Made by a program: the position numbers and the translations under genes
Assembly: GCF_000238375.3 (NCBI RefSeq)
Contig: NZ_AHBZ03000014.1
Location: 496,001-560,000, forward strand
DNA from: Pseudoalteromonas citrea
GTDB lineage: Bacteria; Pseudomonadota; Gammaproteobacteria; Enterobacterales; Alteromonadaceae
Direction of reading: 5' to 3'
DNA length: 64,000 nucleotides
The notes under the pieces: generated by a model
What the model was told of the DNA's origin: nothing
The model's database searches: none
The model's input: only the letters and a program-made list of their open reading frames with translations
Shown here: piece by piece, positions 1 to 8,401 of the stretch
Numbering within the stretch: the first letter of the stretch is position 1
How the letters are laid out: every line of letters starts with the position of its first letter

Positions 1-859
1 TGTTCCCTAAAAAGCTCTCGACTTGTTTATATAACCCAGGCTTAAAATCTATATCTAGGCTAGATTCAAGTGCAAATTTAGATATTGAAATAGAGCCCTT
101 ATTTTGTATAGCAAGCTCTTCAAAGGGAGACAAATATATTTTTCTTTTACTCGTTTGTATTTCAATAGCCCACCGGCCTGCCGACTCCCAGTCCGCATGA
201 TAACTAAACAATACGCCTGTTTGTGTCACACCTGAACCACTGAACAAAGCTGGTTTATGCCAACTTAATTCACCCGAGTGATTACATGACATTTCAGCTG
301 GTGCTCCGGAAAAACTAAATGCTAAATCGACAACATGGAGTGAATTACATAAAAACCAGTTCTCTAATTCTTTTCTGGGCTTACTTAACTTCTCAATTAC
401 ATGAGACCACTCAGTAAACTCGAATTGAATGGCCCTTACACCACCATCCTCTTTTATTAACTGGTGTGCTTTTTCAACTGATGCGTAGAACCTTCGATTT
501 AATCCTATATAAACATTAGCATTAGCCTCACTAGAAGCTCGATATAGCTGTTTTGCTTCATCCAGTGACAAAGCAGCTGGTTTTTCAACCAAAATTGATT
601 TAAAGCCAATACCCAATAACTGCAAGGTAATATCAAAACTCGATAATGTACTTACACACACTATAGCGCTGTCGCACCTAATATCAGCACCTTTAACCAC
701 TTCATCAATTGGTGACCTATGTACAGTAATTCCTGTTTTACTCTCAAACTCCGTTGCTGATCCCTGTCCTCGTCCAATAACTTTAAAAGTTTCATTTTGC
801 GCTTTAAGTACTTTTGCATACTCAATCGCCATATTCCCTGCACCAATTAACCAAATCAT
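1..859 (-). CDS. Gfo/Idh/MocA-family oxidoreductase, 3' end outside window
   Basis: This reading frame starts at the ATG at 859 and stays open to the window edge, so only about 286 residues are seen. It begins with a Rossmann turn (GAGNM, residues 6-10) and carries the family's EKP motif in VEKPAALS near residue 100, followed by GLNRRF. These mark an NAD(P)-dependent sugar or sugar-nucleotide oxidoreductase of the Gfo/Idh/MocA fold. A strong Shine-Dalgarno (AGGAGGTAG) lies just upstream and contains the stop codon of the preceding gene. It is the last visible gene of the nonulosonate cluster, so a role in finishing or epimerising a nonulosonic acid or related sugar is inferred. The substrate cannot be told from sequence. 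Confidence 0.8.
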   Translation of the reverse strand, partial: MIWLIGAGNMAIEYAKVLKAQNETFKVIGRGQGSATEFESKTGITVHRSPIDEVVKGADIRCDSAIVCVSTLSSFDITLQLLGIGFKSILVEKPAALSLDEAKQLYRASSEANANVYIGLNRRFYASVEKAHQLIKEDGGVRAIQFEFTEWSHVIEKLSKPRKELENWFLCNSLHVVDLAFSFSGAPAEMSCNHSGELSWHKPALFSGSGVTQTGVLFSYHADWESAGRWAIEIQTSKRKIYLSPFEELAIQNKGSISISKFALESSLDIDFKPGLYKQVESFLGN

Positions 860-868
860 ATCTACCTC

Positions 869-1831
869 CTAGGTGATCTGATACTCACAACGACGTAAAG
901 TATCTCCATGCAATTGGAAATGCTTTTCTAGCGTATCTAATAGTGCTAAATGGGTATCAGCAGATTCTTCAAATGGTGTTAGTAACATTTGTTCCCCGCG
1001 AATACTCTGTTCAACAAATTGATAGCTTAAATTACTTTGATAAACCGTTTCAAAAGCGCGTACTTCTTGTATATCTCCATTAAATTCGACCGTACCAGCA
1101 AGCTCATCGATTAGAACCTCCTGACACTCTGAAGTCAGCCTCACCTGCAATGACATTTTTTCACTATGTCCACACGATATAGAAAGTTCTTTTGATGAAC
1201 TCATTATTCGGCCAAACACCTCTTTATAACCACCTCGTTTACTATCAAATATACAAGGCTCTAACTCTTTATCTTCTAAAATAAAAAGCTCTTTCTCTTC
1301 AAATAAATAACGATATATATCTAGAAAATGTACCGCGTTGCAAGCAAGCCCCCACTCATTTCCCACGACTGAAAATTGCCAATTTGCGTGTTTTTTTAGT
1401 TCTTTTTTCAACGCCTGATAGTGTGGGTTCATCCTACGAGGACAATTGACATAGGTCTTAACTGAGTGCTGCTTAAGTAAACGTTTGGCTTTTTGATATT
1501 CATCTTTAAAAGAAAATAAAAATTTCTCAAGAATTAAGCTGGTAACATGATTGCTATTTAGTAGTTCACGCATTACATGAAGTCTAACATTTGAGGTTGT
1601 CGCGATAATTGCAACGCTATAATCCTGCCCTTCTGGTAACACTACTTTATAATGTACTTGCGTTTGACCATTGCCAGGCGTTACTTCATCTGCCAACTTT
1701 CGAGCTTTAGTTAATGACTCTTTGTCAATATCGACTACATCAATACTCAAAGGTAAACTGCTTTTGAGTACACCTTGTAAGTGACGTGCGCCTATTCCCC
1801 CACATCCAACAATTAATATTCTGTAATTCAA
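869..1831 (-). CDS. Gfo/Idh/MocA-like oxidoreductase (second copy)
   Basis: The 320-residue protein has an N-terminal dinucleotide-binding motif (GCGGIGARHLQG, about residues 9-20) and an overall Gfo/Idh/MocA layout, including the NAVHFLD segment that resembles the family's catalytic His region. The usual EKP motif reads EKF here, so the lysine is kept but the following proline is lost. The start is a TTG that overlaps the TGA stop of the cytidylyltransferase gene (TTGA), which implies translational coupling. It is quite divergent from the Gfo/Idh protein that follows it, so the two are not a recent duplication. Placement inside the nonulosonate operon suggests a sugar or sugar-nucleotide redox or epimerisation step; that function is inference. 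Confidence 0.75.
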   Translation of the reverse strand: MNYRILIVGCGGIGARHLQGVLKSSLPLSIDVVDIDKESLTKARKLADEVTPGNGQTQVHYKVVLPEGQDYSVAIIATTSNVRLHVMRELLNSNHVTSLILEKFLFSFKDEYQKAKRLLKQHSVKTYVNCPRRMNPHYQALKKELKKHANWQFSVVGNEWGLACNAVHFLDIYRYLFEEKELFILEDKELEPCIFDSKRGGYKEVFGRIMSSSKELSISCGHSEKMSLQVRLTSECQEVLIDELAGTVEFNGDIQEVRAFETVYQSNLSYQFVEQSIRGEQMLLTPFEESADTHLALLDTLEKHFQLHGDTLRRCEYQIT

Positions 1832-2532
1832 CGTGCTTCTTCCATCAGTAACTGTGCAAATTTAAAATCTAATTCAGAATCGATATCTACCGATTCTCGT
1901 TGAGACATAATGTATGCCTGTAAGTTTTGCCCCAGAAAAAAACTCTTCTGTTCTCGTATAGCAGCCACTTTAGCTATGTAGATTGCACCATTGAGCCGAA
2001 AATAAGGAGGTAAATCTTGGCTCCTAGCATTAACAAAGTCCATATTTAAAAACTGAGACATGTCTTTATCTTGACCAAGCTGTCCCGACCAAATTGGCGA
2101 ATGCTCAACCTCACAAACAGAAATGATGCCTTCACTACCACTTCCAATCATCTGAACAAAAGCCTCATCGATATGTTTAGACGTCCTTAACGGTGATGTT
2201 GGCTGTAGCAAAATAACGTAGTCAAATTGCTCTCCTTGAGATTCGAAATAATCAAGCGAATGAAGAACAACATCTATTGACTTAGCGGTATCCGACGCTA
2301 AATGCGTAGGCCTCAAAAATGGCACTTGCGCGCCCATAGATTGTCCTAAAGTGCGCATATCCTCGCAATCAGTACTCAAAAGACAGGTTGTTATCGTACT
2401 ACTCTCTACCCCGGCTTTTAAAGTCCAGTGTAATAATGGCTTTGAAAGTAGCGGTTTAAGGTTCTTATTTCGAAGTCGCTTACTTCCTTTTCTCGCAGTT
2501 ACCACCGCGAGCACTTTACTCGCTGGTTTCAT
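1828..2532 (-). CDS. neuA: CMP-nonulosonate cytidylyltransferase (NeuA/LegF type)
   Basis: This 234-residue acylneuraminate cytidylyltransferase activates a nonulosonic acid with CTP to give the CMP-sugar used by the glycosyltransferase. The nucleotide-binding motif ARKGSKRLRNKNL sits at about residues 13-25, and LLQPTSPLRT, typical of the family, is in the middle. Length fits the short bacterial NeuA/LegF/PseF enzymes. The ATG overlaps the TGA of the upstream formyltransferase (ATGA). Linkage to a NeuC/LegG-type epimerase and a NeuB synthase points to a legionaminic-acid-like product rather than pseudaminic acid. The exact sugar is not determined by sequence. Confidence 0.88.
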   Translation of the reverse strand: MKPASKVLAVVTARKGSKRLRNKNLKPLLSKPLLHWTLKAGVESSTITTCLLSTDCEDMRTLGQSMGAQVPFLRPTHLASDTAKSIDVVLHSLDYFESQGEQFDYVILLQPTSPLRTSKHIDEAFVQMIGSGSEGIISVCEVEHSPIWSGQLGQDKDMSQFLNMDFVNARSQDLPPYFRLNGAIYIAKVAAIREQKSFFLGQNLQAYIMSQRESVDIDSELDFKFAQLLMEEAR

Positions 2533-3452
2533 TTTCTAACCTTGAAACGCGTTCCAATACGGAAATGAGGCGTAAATTTTTCAGCTACTTTTCCATCAAA
2601 TACTTCACTCATTTGCGTAATTAGTATTGAACTATCTGCTACTTTAACTACACACCCTTTTGAATTACGAGCAGTCACCTCACCTATTGTTGCAATGTAT
2701 TCAGGTGCACCTAAAATAAGCTCACTACTCAAAATTGCATATTCTTGATCACCATGAAAACAACGAGCACCGGGGCCTGGCAACGTAATTGCTCTGATAA
2801 AGTTATGGACTCTAACAGCAGATTGATTGAATGTTAAAATTTCATCCCCGATAATACGTTGGCAAAAATAGGTTCCAATAGGATGTATATCTTGCTGCCG
2901 TATTCGTTCAACGGTATTTGTAGCCAATTTTTTTAACGCTGAATATAAAACATCTGCGCACGAATTAATGGCTTTTGACAACAAAGTACTATAGTTGTCG
3001 ACACCTTCTATCGGGAACTTCTGTTGCTCAATGATATCGCCGGTATCAATGCCTTCGTCAATATAGTGCACGGTGATCCCAAATTCACTTTCTCCATTTA
3101 TCAGTACCCAATTTAAAGGGTTTCGCCCTCGATAAAATGGCAATGCCCCTGCGTGACAGTTAATAAAACCTTTAGGTGCCATACAAAGAATAGGTGTTTT
3201 TAATATTTGATTGAACGACATAGAAACCAAAAGTTCGGCACCAAACTGGTTAATCACACCAATAAACTGCTCTGAATTAACATTCTCAGCCAGTAAGAAT
3301 GGTACACCTAATTTGTTTGCCCACTCTTTCAATATGGGATCTTGAGTATCAAATCTAGGTACGATGAACACTATTTCAAAGCAACTATCAGTTACTATTT
3401 TCTCTAACGCTTTGTGAGCCCAAGGTCCATCTGCAAAATAACCGATTTTCAC
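2529..3452 (-). CDS. Sugar N-formyltransferase A
   Basis: This 307-residue protein is related to methionyl-tRNA formyltransferase and ArnA. The catalytic triad is visible: Asn98 and His100 in INCHAGALP, followed by YRGRNP, and Asp136 in EGIDTGD. It should transfer a formyl group from N10-formyl-tetrahydrofolate to an amino group on a sugar. True Met-tRNA formyltransferase normally sits with def elsewhere in the genome, and this gene lies inside a sugar cluster, so the substrate is probably an amino-sugar intermediate. The GTG start overlaps the TAG stop of neuB (TAGTG). It is one of two formyltransferases in the operon; they are clearly different proteins. Confidence 0.85.
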   Translation of the reverse strand: MKIGYFADGPWAHKALEKIVTDSCFEIVFIVPRFDTQDPILKEWANKLGVPFLLAENVNSEQFIGVINQFGAELLVSMSFNQILKTPILCMAPKGFINCHAGALPFYRGRNPLNWVLINGESEFGITVHYIDEGIDTGDIIEQQKFPIEGVDNYSTLLSKAINSCADVLYSALKKLATNTVERIRQQDIHPIGTYFCQRIIGDEILTFNQSAVRVHNFIRAITLPGPGARCFHGDQEYAILSSELILGAPEYIATIGEVTARNSKGCVVKVADSSILITQMSEVFDGKVAEKFTPHFRIGTRFKVRK

Positions 3453-4525
3453 TATATTTCCTGCTCTTCATCAAGATCTGTCACAACAGAGCTACCAATA
3501 AGAGACCAATACTCCATTGGTGAGCGACCCGAACCTGAACGTTTAGCCGTAATCATATCTGGCTGCCAGAGTTCGCCCGCTTTTACAGCTCGTGTCGTCA
3601 CTAAGTTCTTCCTGACAATAGAGCGGTTTTCAACCTCAGACTCAGTAAACGTCTTAACCCCACTACCTAACGCCCGCTCAACAGAGCGAATATTAGCTAC
3701 CATATAGTCTAACTCTTTGGGCTCAAGAGAGGCTTTATGATCCGGGCCTGGTAATTTCTTATCCAACGTAAAGTGTTTTTCAATAACGACACCACCGCGA
3801 GCAACAGCCGCCAGTGCGACCGCGACACCTTCAGAGTGATCTGAGTAACCAACTGGAACCCCAAATGCATCAGCCATTGTATTCATAGCTTTTAGGTTAA
3901 TATCTTCCAACTTTGCAGGATAGTCTGACGTACAATGTAACAAAGTCACTTTTTGCCTTAAAGCTTTCTGCCCAGCCTCGGACGCATAAGCGCTCTGGCA
4001 CGCAGCAATGGAGCACTCTTTTTCTGGCGTAGTAAAACCAAATGCAAGCACAGCCAAAGCTAACTCTATATCGGCTAATGTCGACATTCCCGTTGATAAA
4101 ATAATATCAGCCCCCGTCTTTGCGTGAGCCAATAAAAACGGGCCATTGGTAATCTCACCCGACGGGACCTTCAATATAGAAAGCCCTAGTTCGTTTACCA
4201 AAAAGCTTAGACTTTGCTCATCAAACGCGGTAGATAAAAACTGTATTCCTTTTTTATCGCAATACGAAATAAGCGGACCGTGATGCTCATAAGGTAGCTC
4301 AAGCCGCTTTAACATAGCAAATTGAGACTCTTTAATCTCCGTATTAACCGTTTGGTATTCACATTGCCGCGCTTCTTGGGTAACCAACTGTTCTGCTTTA
4401 AAAGTTTGAAACTTTACAATATCAGCACCAGCTTCAACTGCTGCATCTATTAATTTGTAAGCAAGAGCAATATCGCCATTATGATTTACTCCAGCCTCAG
4501 CAATGATTGTAACTTTCTGATTCAT
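3452..4525 (-). CDS. neuB: Nonulosonic acid synthase (NeuB/LegI type)
   Basis: This enzyme condenses phosphoenolpyruvate with a six-carbon amino sugar to make a nine-carbon nonulosonic acid. The N-terminal TIM-barrel domain starts with IIAEAGVNHNGD and includes VKFQTF and GYSDHSEG. The C-terminal part (about the last 60 residues, with RKNLVTTRAVKAGE) is the SAF antifreeze-like domain. I place the start at the ATG at 4525, which overlaps the upstream TGA (ATGA) and has AGAGGT before it, giving 357 residues. The frame is open further upstream but that extension lies inside the deacetylase gene. Context with a hydrolysing 2-epimerase suggests legionaminate synthase. Confidence 0.9.
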   Translation of the reverse strand: MNQKVTIIAEAGVNHNGDIALAYKLIDAAVEAGADIVKFQTFKAEQLVTQEARQCEYQTVNTEIKESQFAMLKRLELPYEHHGPLISYCDKKGIQFLSTAFDEQSLSFLVNELGLSILKVPSGEITNGPFLLAHAKTGADIILSTGMSTLADIELALAVLAFGFTTPEKECSIAACQSAYASEAGQKALRQKVTLLHCTSDYPAKLEDINLKAMNTMADAFGVPVGYSDHSEGVAVALAAVARGGVVIEKHFTLDKKLPGPDHKASLEPKELDYMVANIRSVERALGSGVKTFTESEVENRSIVRKNLVTTRAVKAGELWQPDMITAKRSGSGRSPMEYWSLIGSSVVTDLDEEQEI

Positions 4526-5190
4526 ATTACCTCTTTTAGTATCATAAACGCTTCGGCCATGTCGCACCCAGCTACTGCACCTCTATAACGTGCTAATGCG
4601 CGAATATTTTCTTCACTACGGGGAAATGGTGCGGGCTGGATCTCACCTTTGTAATACTGCATAATTTCGACTTTTCGCTCTACGTGCTCCGAAATATCTA
4701 CGAATAAGTTTGGCTTAAATACAGGATTCATAGGGTTTATCGCAAACTCAGTTTCAGATAAGGTTTCATAGCAGCATATTTTTTTGATAAATGGGTATCT
4801 GAACGACTTTGAACATGCCGACACGGCATTAAACACCACACCATGGTCTGAATGAACATCGCCAGGGTATGGGACATAAAGCTGATCGGGCTTTAGCCGA
4901 TTAATCACCTCAGATAAATCACCAATTAGATCTCCTAATGTATCTGATGACAAAGTAGTAGCCACATGCTCTAGCCACAAATAAGACGTCATTTTATACG
5001 CATCAGCCACTTGCTTTATTTCACATTTTCTAGCGCTTATGCGGTCTTTTGAAAAACCAATTTCTTCGTTAATTTGTGTAACAATAATCCAATGAACTTC
5101 GTCACCAGCAGCAAGGTGTTTCAATATAGTCCCTCCACACCCTAATGTTTCATCATCAGGATGTGGCGCAATAACTGCCACAATACTCAT
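4522..5190 (-). CDS. PIG-L family N-deacetylase
   Basis: The protein of about 222 residues opens with the PIG-L zinc motif PHPDDE (residues 9-14) and has HSDHG in the middle, which supplies the third zinc ligand in this family. PIG-L/LmbE enzymes remove N-acetyl groups from amino sugars such as GlcNAc derivatives. I chose the ATG at 5190 because it sits directly before the conserved motif and overlaps the stop of the upstream formyltransferase (ATGA); the longer open frame is a run-in through that gene. Tight coupling to a formyltransferase suggests that this enzyme exposes an amine which is then formylated. That coupling of activities is inference. Confidence 0.85.
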   Translation of the reverse strand: MSIVAVIAPHPDDETLGCGGTILKHLAAGDEVHWIIVTQINEEIGFSKDRISARKCEIKQVADAYKMTSYLWLEHVATTLSSDTLGDLIGDLSEVINRLKPDQLYVPYPGDVHSDHGVVFNAVSACSKSFRYPFIKKICCYETLSETEFAINPMNPVFKPNLFVDISEHVERKVEIMQYYKGEIQPAPFPRSEENIRALARYRGAVAGCDMAEAFMILKEVI

Positions 5191-6077
5191 ATGTACTCTC
5201 CGGTTATGAATTTTGAGCCATCTATATTTTCTAACCAAAGACTCGATGTACCTGAACACTTTACATGTACCTTGGTACGGGTTGTGCTTAGTATTTTCCC
5301 CGGTTCGAAGTTTAATGCTACCATTTCGTTGTGATGAGTCGCACAAGTTACAGTATAGATTTCGCCGCCCTTTAAAAATGTAGCCCCAGGATATGGCGAA
5401 GACAAAGCTCTAATTAAGTTGTAAATATCGTTAGCATGCATTCTCCAATCAATTGCACCATCAATCGCTGACCGTTTGCGCCAATAATTAGAGCCAGTTT
5501 CTACTTGAGGTTGAGGCTCGATTGAGTTGTCATGATAGCCTTTGACTATTTTTGATATCTGTTGAGGAATTACCAAAAGCACTTTATTATATAAATCTCG
5601 AGCATAATCCGTATCAAATATTTCGATTGTCTCCTGATCCACTAGCGCGCCACTATCAACATTTTCCTCCATTAAAAAAAAGCTCGAGGCGGTTTCTGTC
5701 AACCCCAAGGCCAATGCCCAAATTAAAGGGTGGCGCCCACGGTTACTAGGTAGCTTTGCCGGATGGAAACCTATTGCCGCTTTTTTCACGTGATGGAGTA
5801 TTTTACTAGGTATTATATGACTCCAGCCAATACAAAATAATATATCAATATGTTTATCCAATAAGGCTTTTTCGTAATCGGTATCATTTATAAAAAAGGT
5901 TGTCTCAATACCAAGTTCAAGCGCTAATTCAGCCAAACTTGCATAGTCTGAGTTAAACACTGATTTAGATTTGGTGATCAATGCAACCAACTTAATCTTA
6001 CCTTCCACATGGTGCTTTAACAATTGTTTGAATGCTGCATGACTGGTTTCTACACAACCGATAAATGCTACGTTCAT
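5187..6077 (-). CDS. Sugar N-formyltransferase B (GFHP subgroup)
   Basis: This 296-residue formyltransferase-like protein has GFHPAKLP followed by NRGRHP around residues 103-116. His105 and Asp141 (NVDSG) align with the catalytic His and Asp of the family, but the usual catalytic Asn is Gly103. From memory, several polysaccharide-cluster formyltransferases share this GFHP form, so it need not be inactive. It overlaps the epimerase stop by four bases upstream and the PIG-L start by four bases downstream. The pairing with the deacetylase suggests sequential removal of acetyl and addition of formyl, or another acyl group, on the same nitrogen. Confidence 0.78.
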   Translation of the reverse strand: MNVAFIGCVETSHAAFKQLLKHHVEGKIKLVALITKSKSVFNSDYASLAELALELGIETTFFINDTDYEKALLDKHIDILFCIGWSHIIPSKILHHVKKAAIGFHPAKLPSNRGRHPLIWALALGLTETASSFFLMEENVDSGALVDQETIEIFDTDYARDLYNKVLLVIPQQISKIVKGYHDNSIEPQPQVETGSNYWRKRSAIDGAIDWRMHANDIYNLIRALSSPYPGATFLKGGEIYTVTCATHHNEMVALNFEPGKILSTTRTKVHVKCSGTSSLWLENIDGSKFITGEYI

Positions 6078-7240
6078 GACTCACCACCAAAGTCATTGAA
6101 CCTTTTTAATAATATATCTTCAAGTGACTGATTCATAACTTCATGCACTATTTTATCCGACGCACCACCAGTGCCATAAGGACTAATAACAGACATACAC
6201 ACCTCCTTATGCTCTAAGCTAATCGCTGTTTTCAGGGCTTGTACTATTTCCTCTACAGATCCACCACTTTGAATAACTGATTTAGCAGCAACTCGCCCTA
6301 GCTGTCTAGAGCCAATATTGACGGTTGCAACTTGACAAGAGGGCGCTTCCAATATGCCACTCGATGAATTACCAACCACAGCATCACACGCTTTCATAAG
6401 TGATAGATATTTCAACTGACCTAATGATTGTGTTAATAACACTCTATCCGGTTGACTTTTGCCAAGCTCTTGAAGCTTATCTATCAGCACTCTGCCAAAT
6501 GTATCAGCATTTGGATATGTAATAACGAGTTGATAATTCGGAAAAGCGTTAAAAGCTAATAGAAGATTTTCTAATGCTTGAAGTGAGCTTTCCCTATCTA
6601 AAGTCAAAGGGTGATAAGTGACTAAAAAAAACTTCTCTCCTAACTTAAAGTCGAGTTCTTTTTCTAACAACTTTTTTGAGAGCAAATTTAATTTTAATAA
6701 GTTATCAATTCCAGGAGCTCCTACATTAAAAACCCTATCCGGCTGCTCACCTAGCTGCTCCACCCTATTTTTGTAAACTTCAGTAGTAGTAAAGTGTAAA
6801 TGAGACATTTTTGACAATGAGTGGCGAATAGCTTCATCAATAAGCCCCTCTGTTGCCTCACCTCCATGTATATGCGCAATTGGAATATTTGCTAGCATTG
6901 CGGCTTGTGCGACAGCTAACGATTCATACCTATCTCCCAACAACAGCAACAGGTCAGGGGTGTGTATCGCAAATTGTTCGGCAGCAGACATCATGGCTAA
7001 AGCCATTGATTTTGATACACCTAAGGCTGTATCTGAAGATACCAAGAACTCCAGTTGCCCTGTTACATCAAAGCCATCTTGCTTTATTTGCTCAATGGTA
7101 TAACCAAACTCTCTTGATAAGTGCATCCCACCTACGAATAATTGTAAATCACACCGCGGATGCGCTTTTAGACCTTTTAAAGTCCAATAAAGTAACCCAT
7201 ATTCTGCTCGGGTTCCGGTAAAAATAGCAATTTTTCTCAC
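6074..7240 (-). CDS. neuC: Hydrolysing UDP-sugar 2-epimerase (NeuC/LegG type)
   Basis: This 388-residue enzyme belongs to the hydrolysing UDP-GlcNAc 2-epimerase family. Visible landmarks are GTRAEYG near the N-terminus, GDRYE, HIHGGEATEG and the C-terminal UDP-binding GNSSSGILEAPS. In the legionaminic acid pathway this enzyme releases UDP and inverts C2 to give a free 2,4-diamino-2,4,6-trideoxymannose derivative for the synthase. The start is a GTG four bases after the aminotransferase stop, with AGCGGTG upstream. Presence of this enzyme, rather than a PseG-type hydrolase, is the main reason to call the pathway legionaminic rather than pseudaminic. Confidence 0.9.
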   Translation of the reverse strand: MRKIAIFTGTRAEYGLLYWTLKGLKAHPRCDLQLFVGGMHLSREFGYTIEQIKQDGFDVTGQLEFLVSSDTALGVSKSMALAMMSAAEQFAIHTPDLLLLLGDRYESLAVAQAAMLANIPIAHIHGGEATEGLIDEAIRHSLSKMSHLHFTTTEVYKNRVEQLGEQPDRVFNVGAPGIDNLLKLNLLSKKLLEKELDFKLGEKFFLVTYHPLTLDRESSLQALENLLLAFNAFPNYQLVITYPNADTFGRVLIDKLQELGKSQPDRVLLTQSLGQLKYLSLMKACDAVVGNSSSGILEAPSCQVATVNIGSRQLGRVAAKSVIQSGGSVEEIVQALKTAISLEHKEVCMSVISPYGTGGASDKIVHEVMNQSLEDILLKRFNDFGGES

Positions 7241-7244
7241 AATA

Positions 7245-8393
7245 TCACCGCTTCTTTTTTACGGAGCTAGGCAAGTTCACTAGCCTCTGTGCAAAGTATT
7301 CTGTATTGTTTAATTCCACACTCGGTGCGTCAGCGTACATATCTAGCAAATGCATGGGTCTCCATACCGGTCTACCCATTATGTTGTCTTTCGCGAGAGA
7401 GTCTAATAACCTATCTCGGTGCGACTTATCCTCACAAATAACAGCATTTAGCCAAAAATTCGACTTACAATTTGGTGGTTCATCAACAAAGCAATAATCG
7501 CTATTTAAAAATAAAGAGCGATACTCATCAGCTAGCAATCGCTTCTCAGTTAAAAAGCCATCTAAGCGACCTAATTGTGCCCTGCCTAGCGACGCATTAA
7601 TACTTGGCATTCTGTAGTTAAAGCCTACTTGGTCATGGATAAACTCTCTTTCATGTTGCACCTTAGCAGTTGACATAAGGTGCCTACTTGCGTTGGCTAC
7701 CTGTATATCTTGCGTTAGCAAAGCACCACCACCACCAGTCGTTATAACCTTATTACCATTAAAGCTTAACGCTGATGCTGTACCAAATGTACCAAGAGAT
7801 TGTCCATTATATTGACTCCCTAAGCCTTCTGCGGCATCTTCTACAATAGCTAAATTCCATTTTTTACACACTTTTTGTATGCCATTCATGTCAGCTGGGT
7901 GCCCAAAGGTATGCATAGGAAGCACAGCACTGATCTTTTTCTTCTCGATTTTATGAATGCATTCTCCATCTTCGTTTACAAAAGCATATTCAAGTAAGAA
8001 ATTTTCTAGAGAAACCGGGCATAAACTTAGCGATTGCAACGAGACATCAACAAAAATTGGGGTTGCGCCAATGTAACTAAGGGCATTACAAGTCGCCACA
8101 AATGTAAGAGACTGAGTAATTACAAACTGGTCCCGCTTCACACCTGCAACCAGTAATGCAACATGAAGTGCTGATGTTCCAGAGTTAGTCGTTACGGCAT
8201 AGTTCGATTGAGTAAAAGCACAGATCTCGCTTTCAAACTGAGTTACATTAGCGCCTACAGTCGATACATATGTGCTATCGAGGCAATCTATAAGCATTTG
8301 GCTTTCAATTGAACTAAAGTTTGGTTCATGCAGAGGGATAAATTCTTTCGTGTCAAAGTAACACTGGATGAACTGGCTTATCTTATTGAGCAC
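7245..8393 (-). CDS. legC: LegC-type PLP aminotransferase
   Basis: This 382-residue DegT/DnrJ/EryC1 sugar aminotransferase should aminate the 4-keto-6-deoxy sugar nucleotide made by the upstream dehydratase. SGTSALHVAL (PLP phosphate region, residues 71-80), VEDAAEGLGS with the PLP-contacting Asp186, and SFNGNKVITTGGGG with the likely Schiff-base Lys215 are all visible. The start is a GTG at 8393 with AGGAG seven bases upstream, nine bases after the dehydratase stop. It resembles the LegC subgroup found with LegB-type dehydratases. Length and domain order are normal. Confidence 0.88.
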   Translation of the reverse strand: MLNKISQFIQCYFDTKEFIPLHEPNFSSIESQMLIDCLDSTYVSTVGANVTQFESEICAFTQSNYAVTTNSGTSALHVALLVAGVKRDQFVITQSLTFVATCNALSYIGATPIFVDVSLQSLSLCPVSLENFLLEYAFVNEDGECIHKIEKKKISAVLPMHTFGHPADMNGIQKVCKKWNLAIVEDAAEGLGSQYNGQSLGTFGTASALSFNGNKVITTGGGGALLTQDIQVANASRHLMSTAKVQHEREFIHDQVGFNYRMPSINASLGRAQLGRLDGFLTEKRLLADEYRSLFLNSDYCFVDEPPNCKSNFWLNAVICEDKSHRDRLLDSLAKDNIMGRPVWRPMHLLDMYADAPSVELNNTEYFAQRLVNLPSSVKKKR

Positions 8394-8401
8394 AATGACT
8401 C

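Noticed and set aside
661-846. Short minus-strand reading frame of 61 codons
   Set aside because: It is an out-of-frame shadow of the real Gfo/Idh gene that starts at 859 and runs off the window edge; only the latter has a good ribosome-binding site and family motifs.
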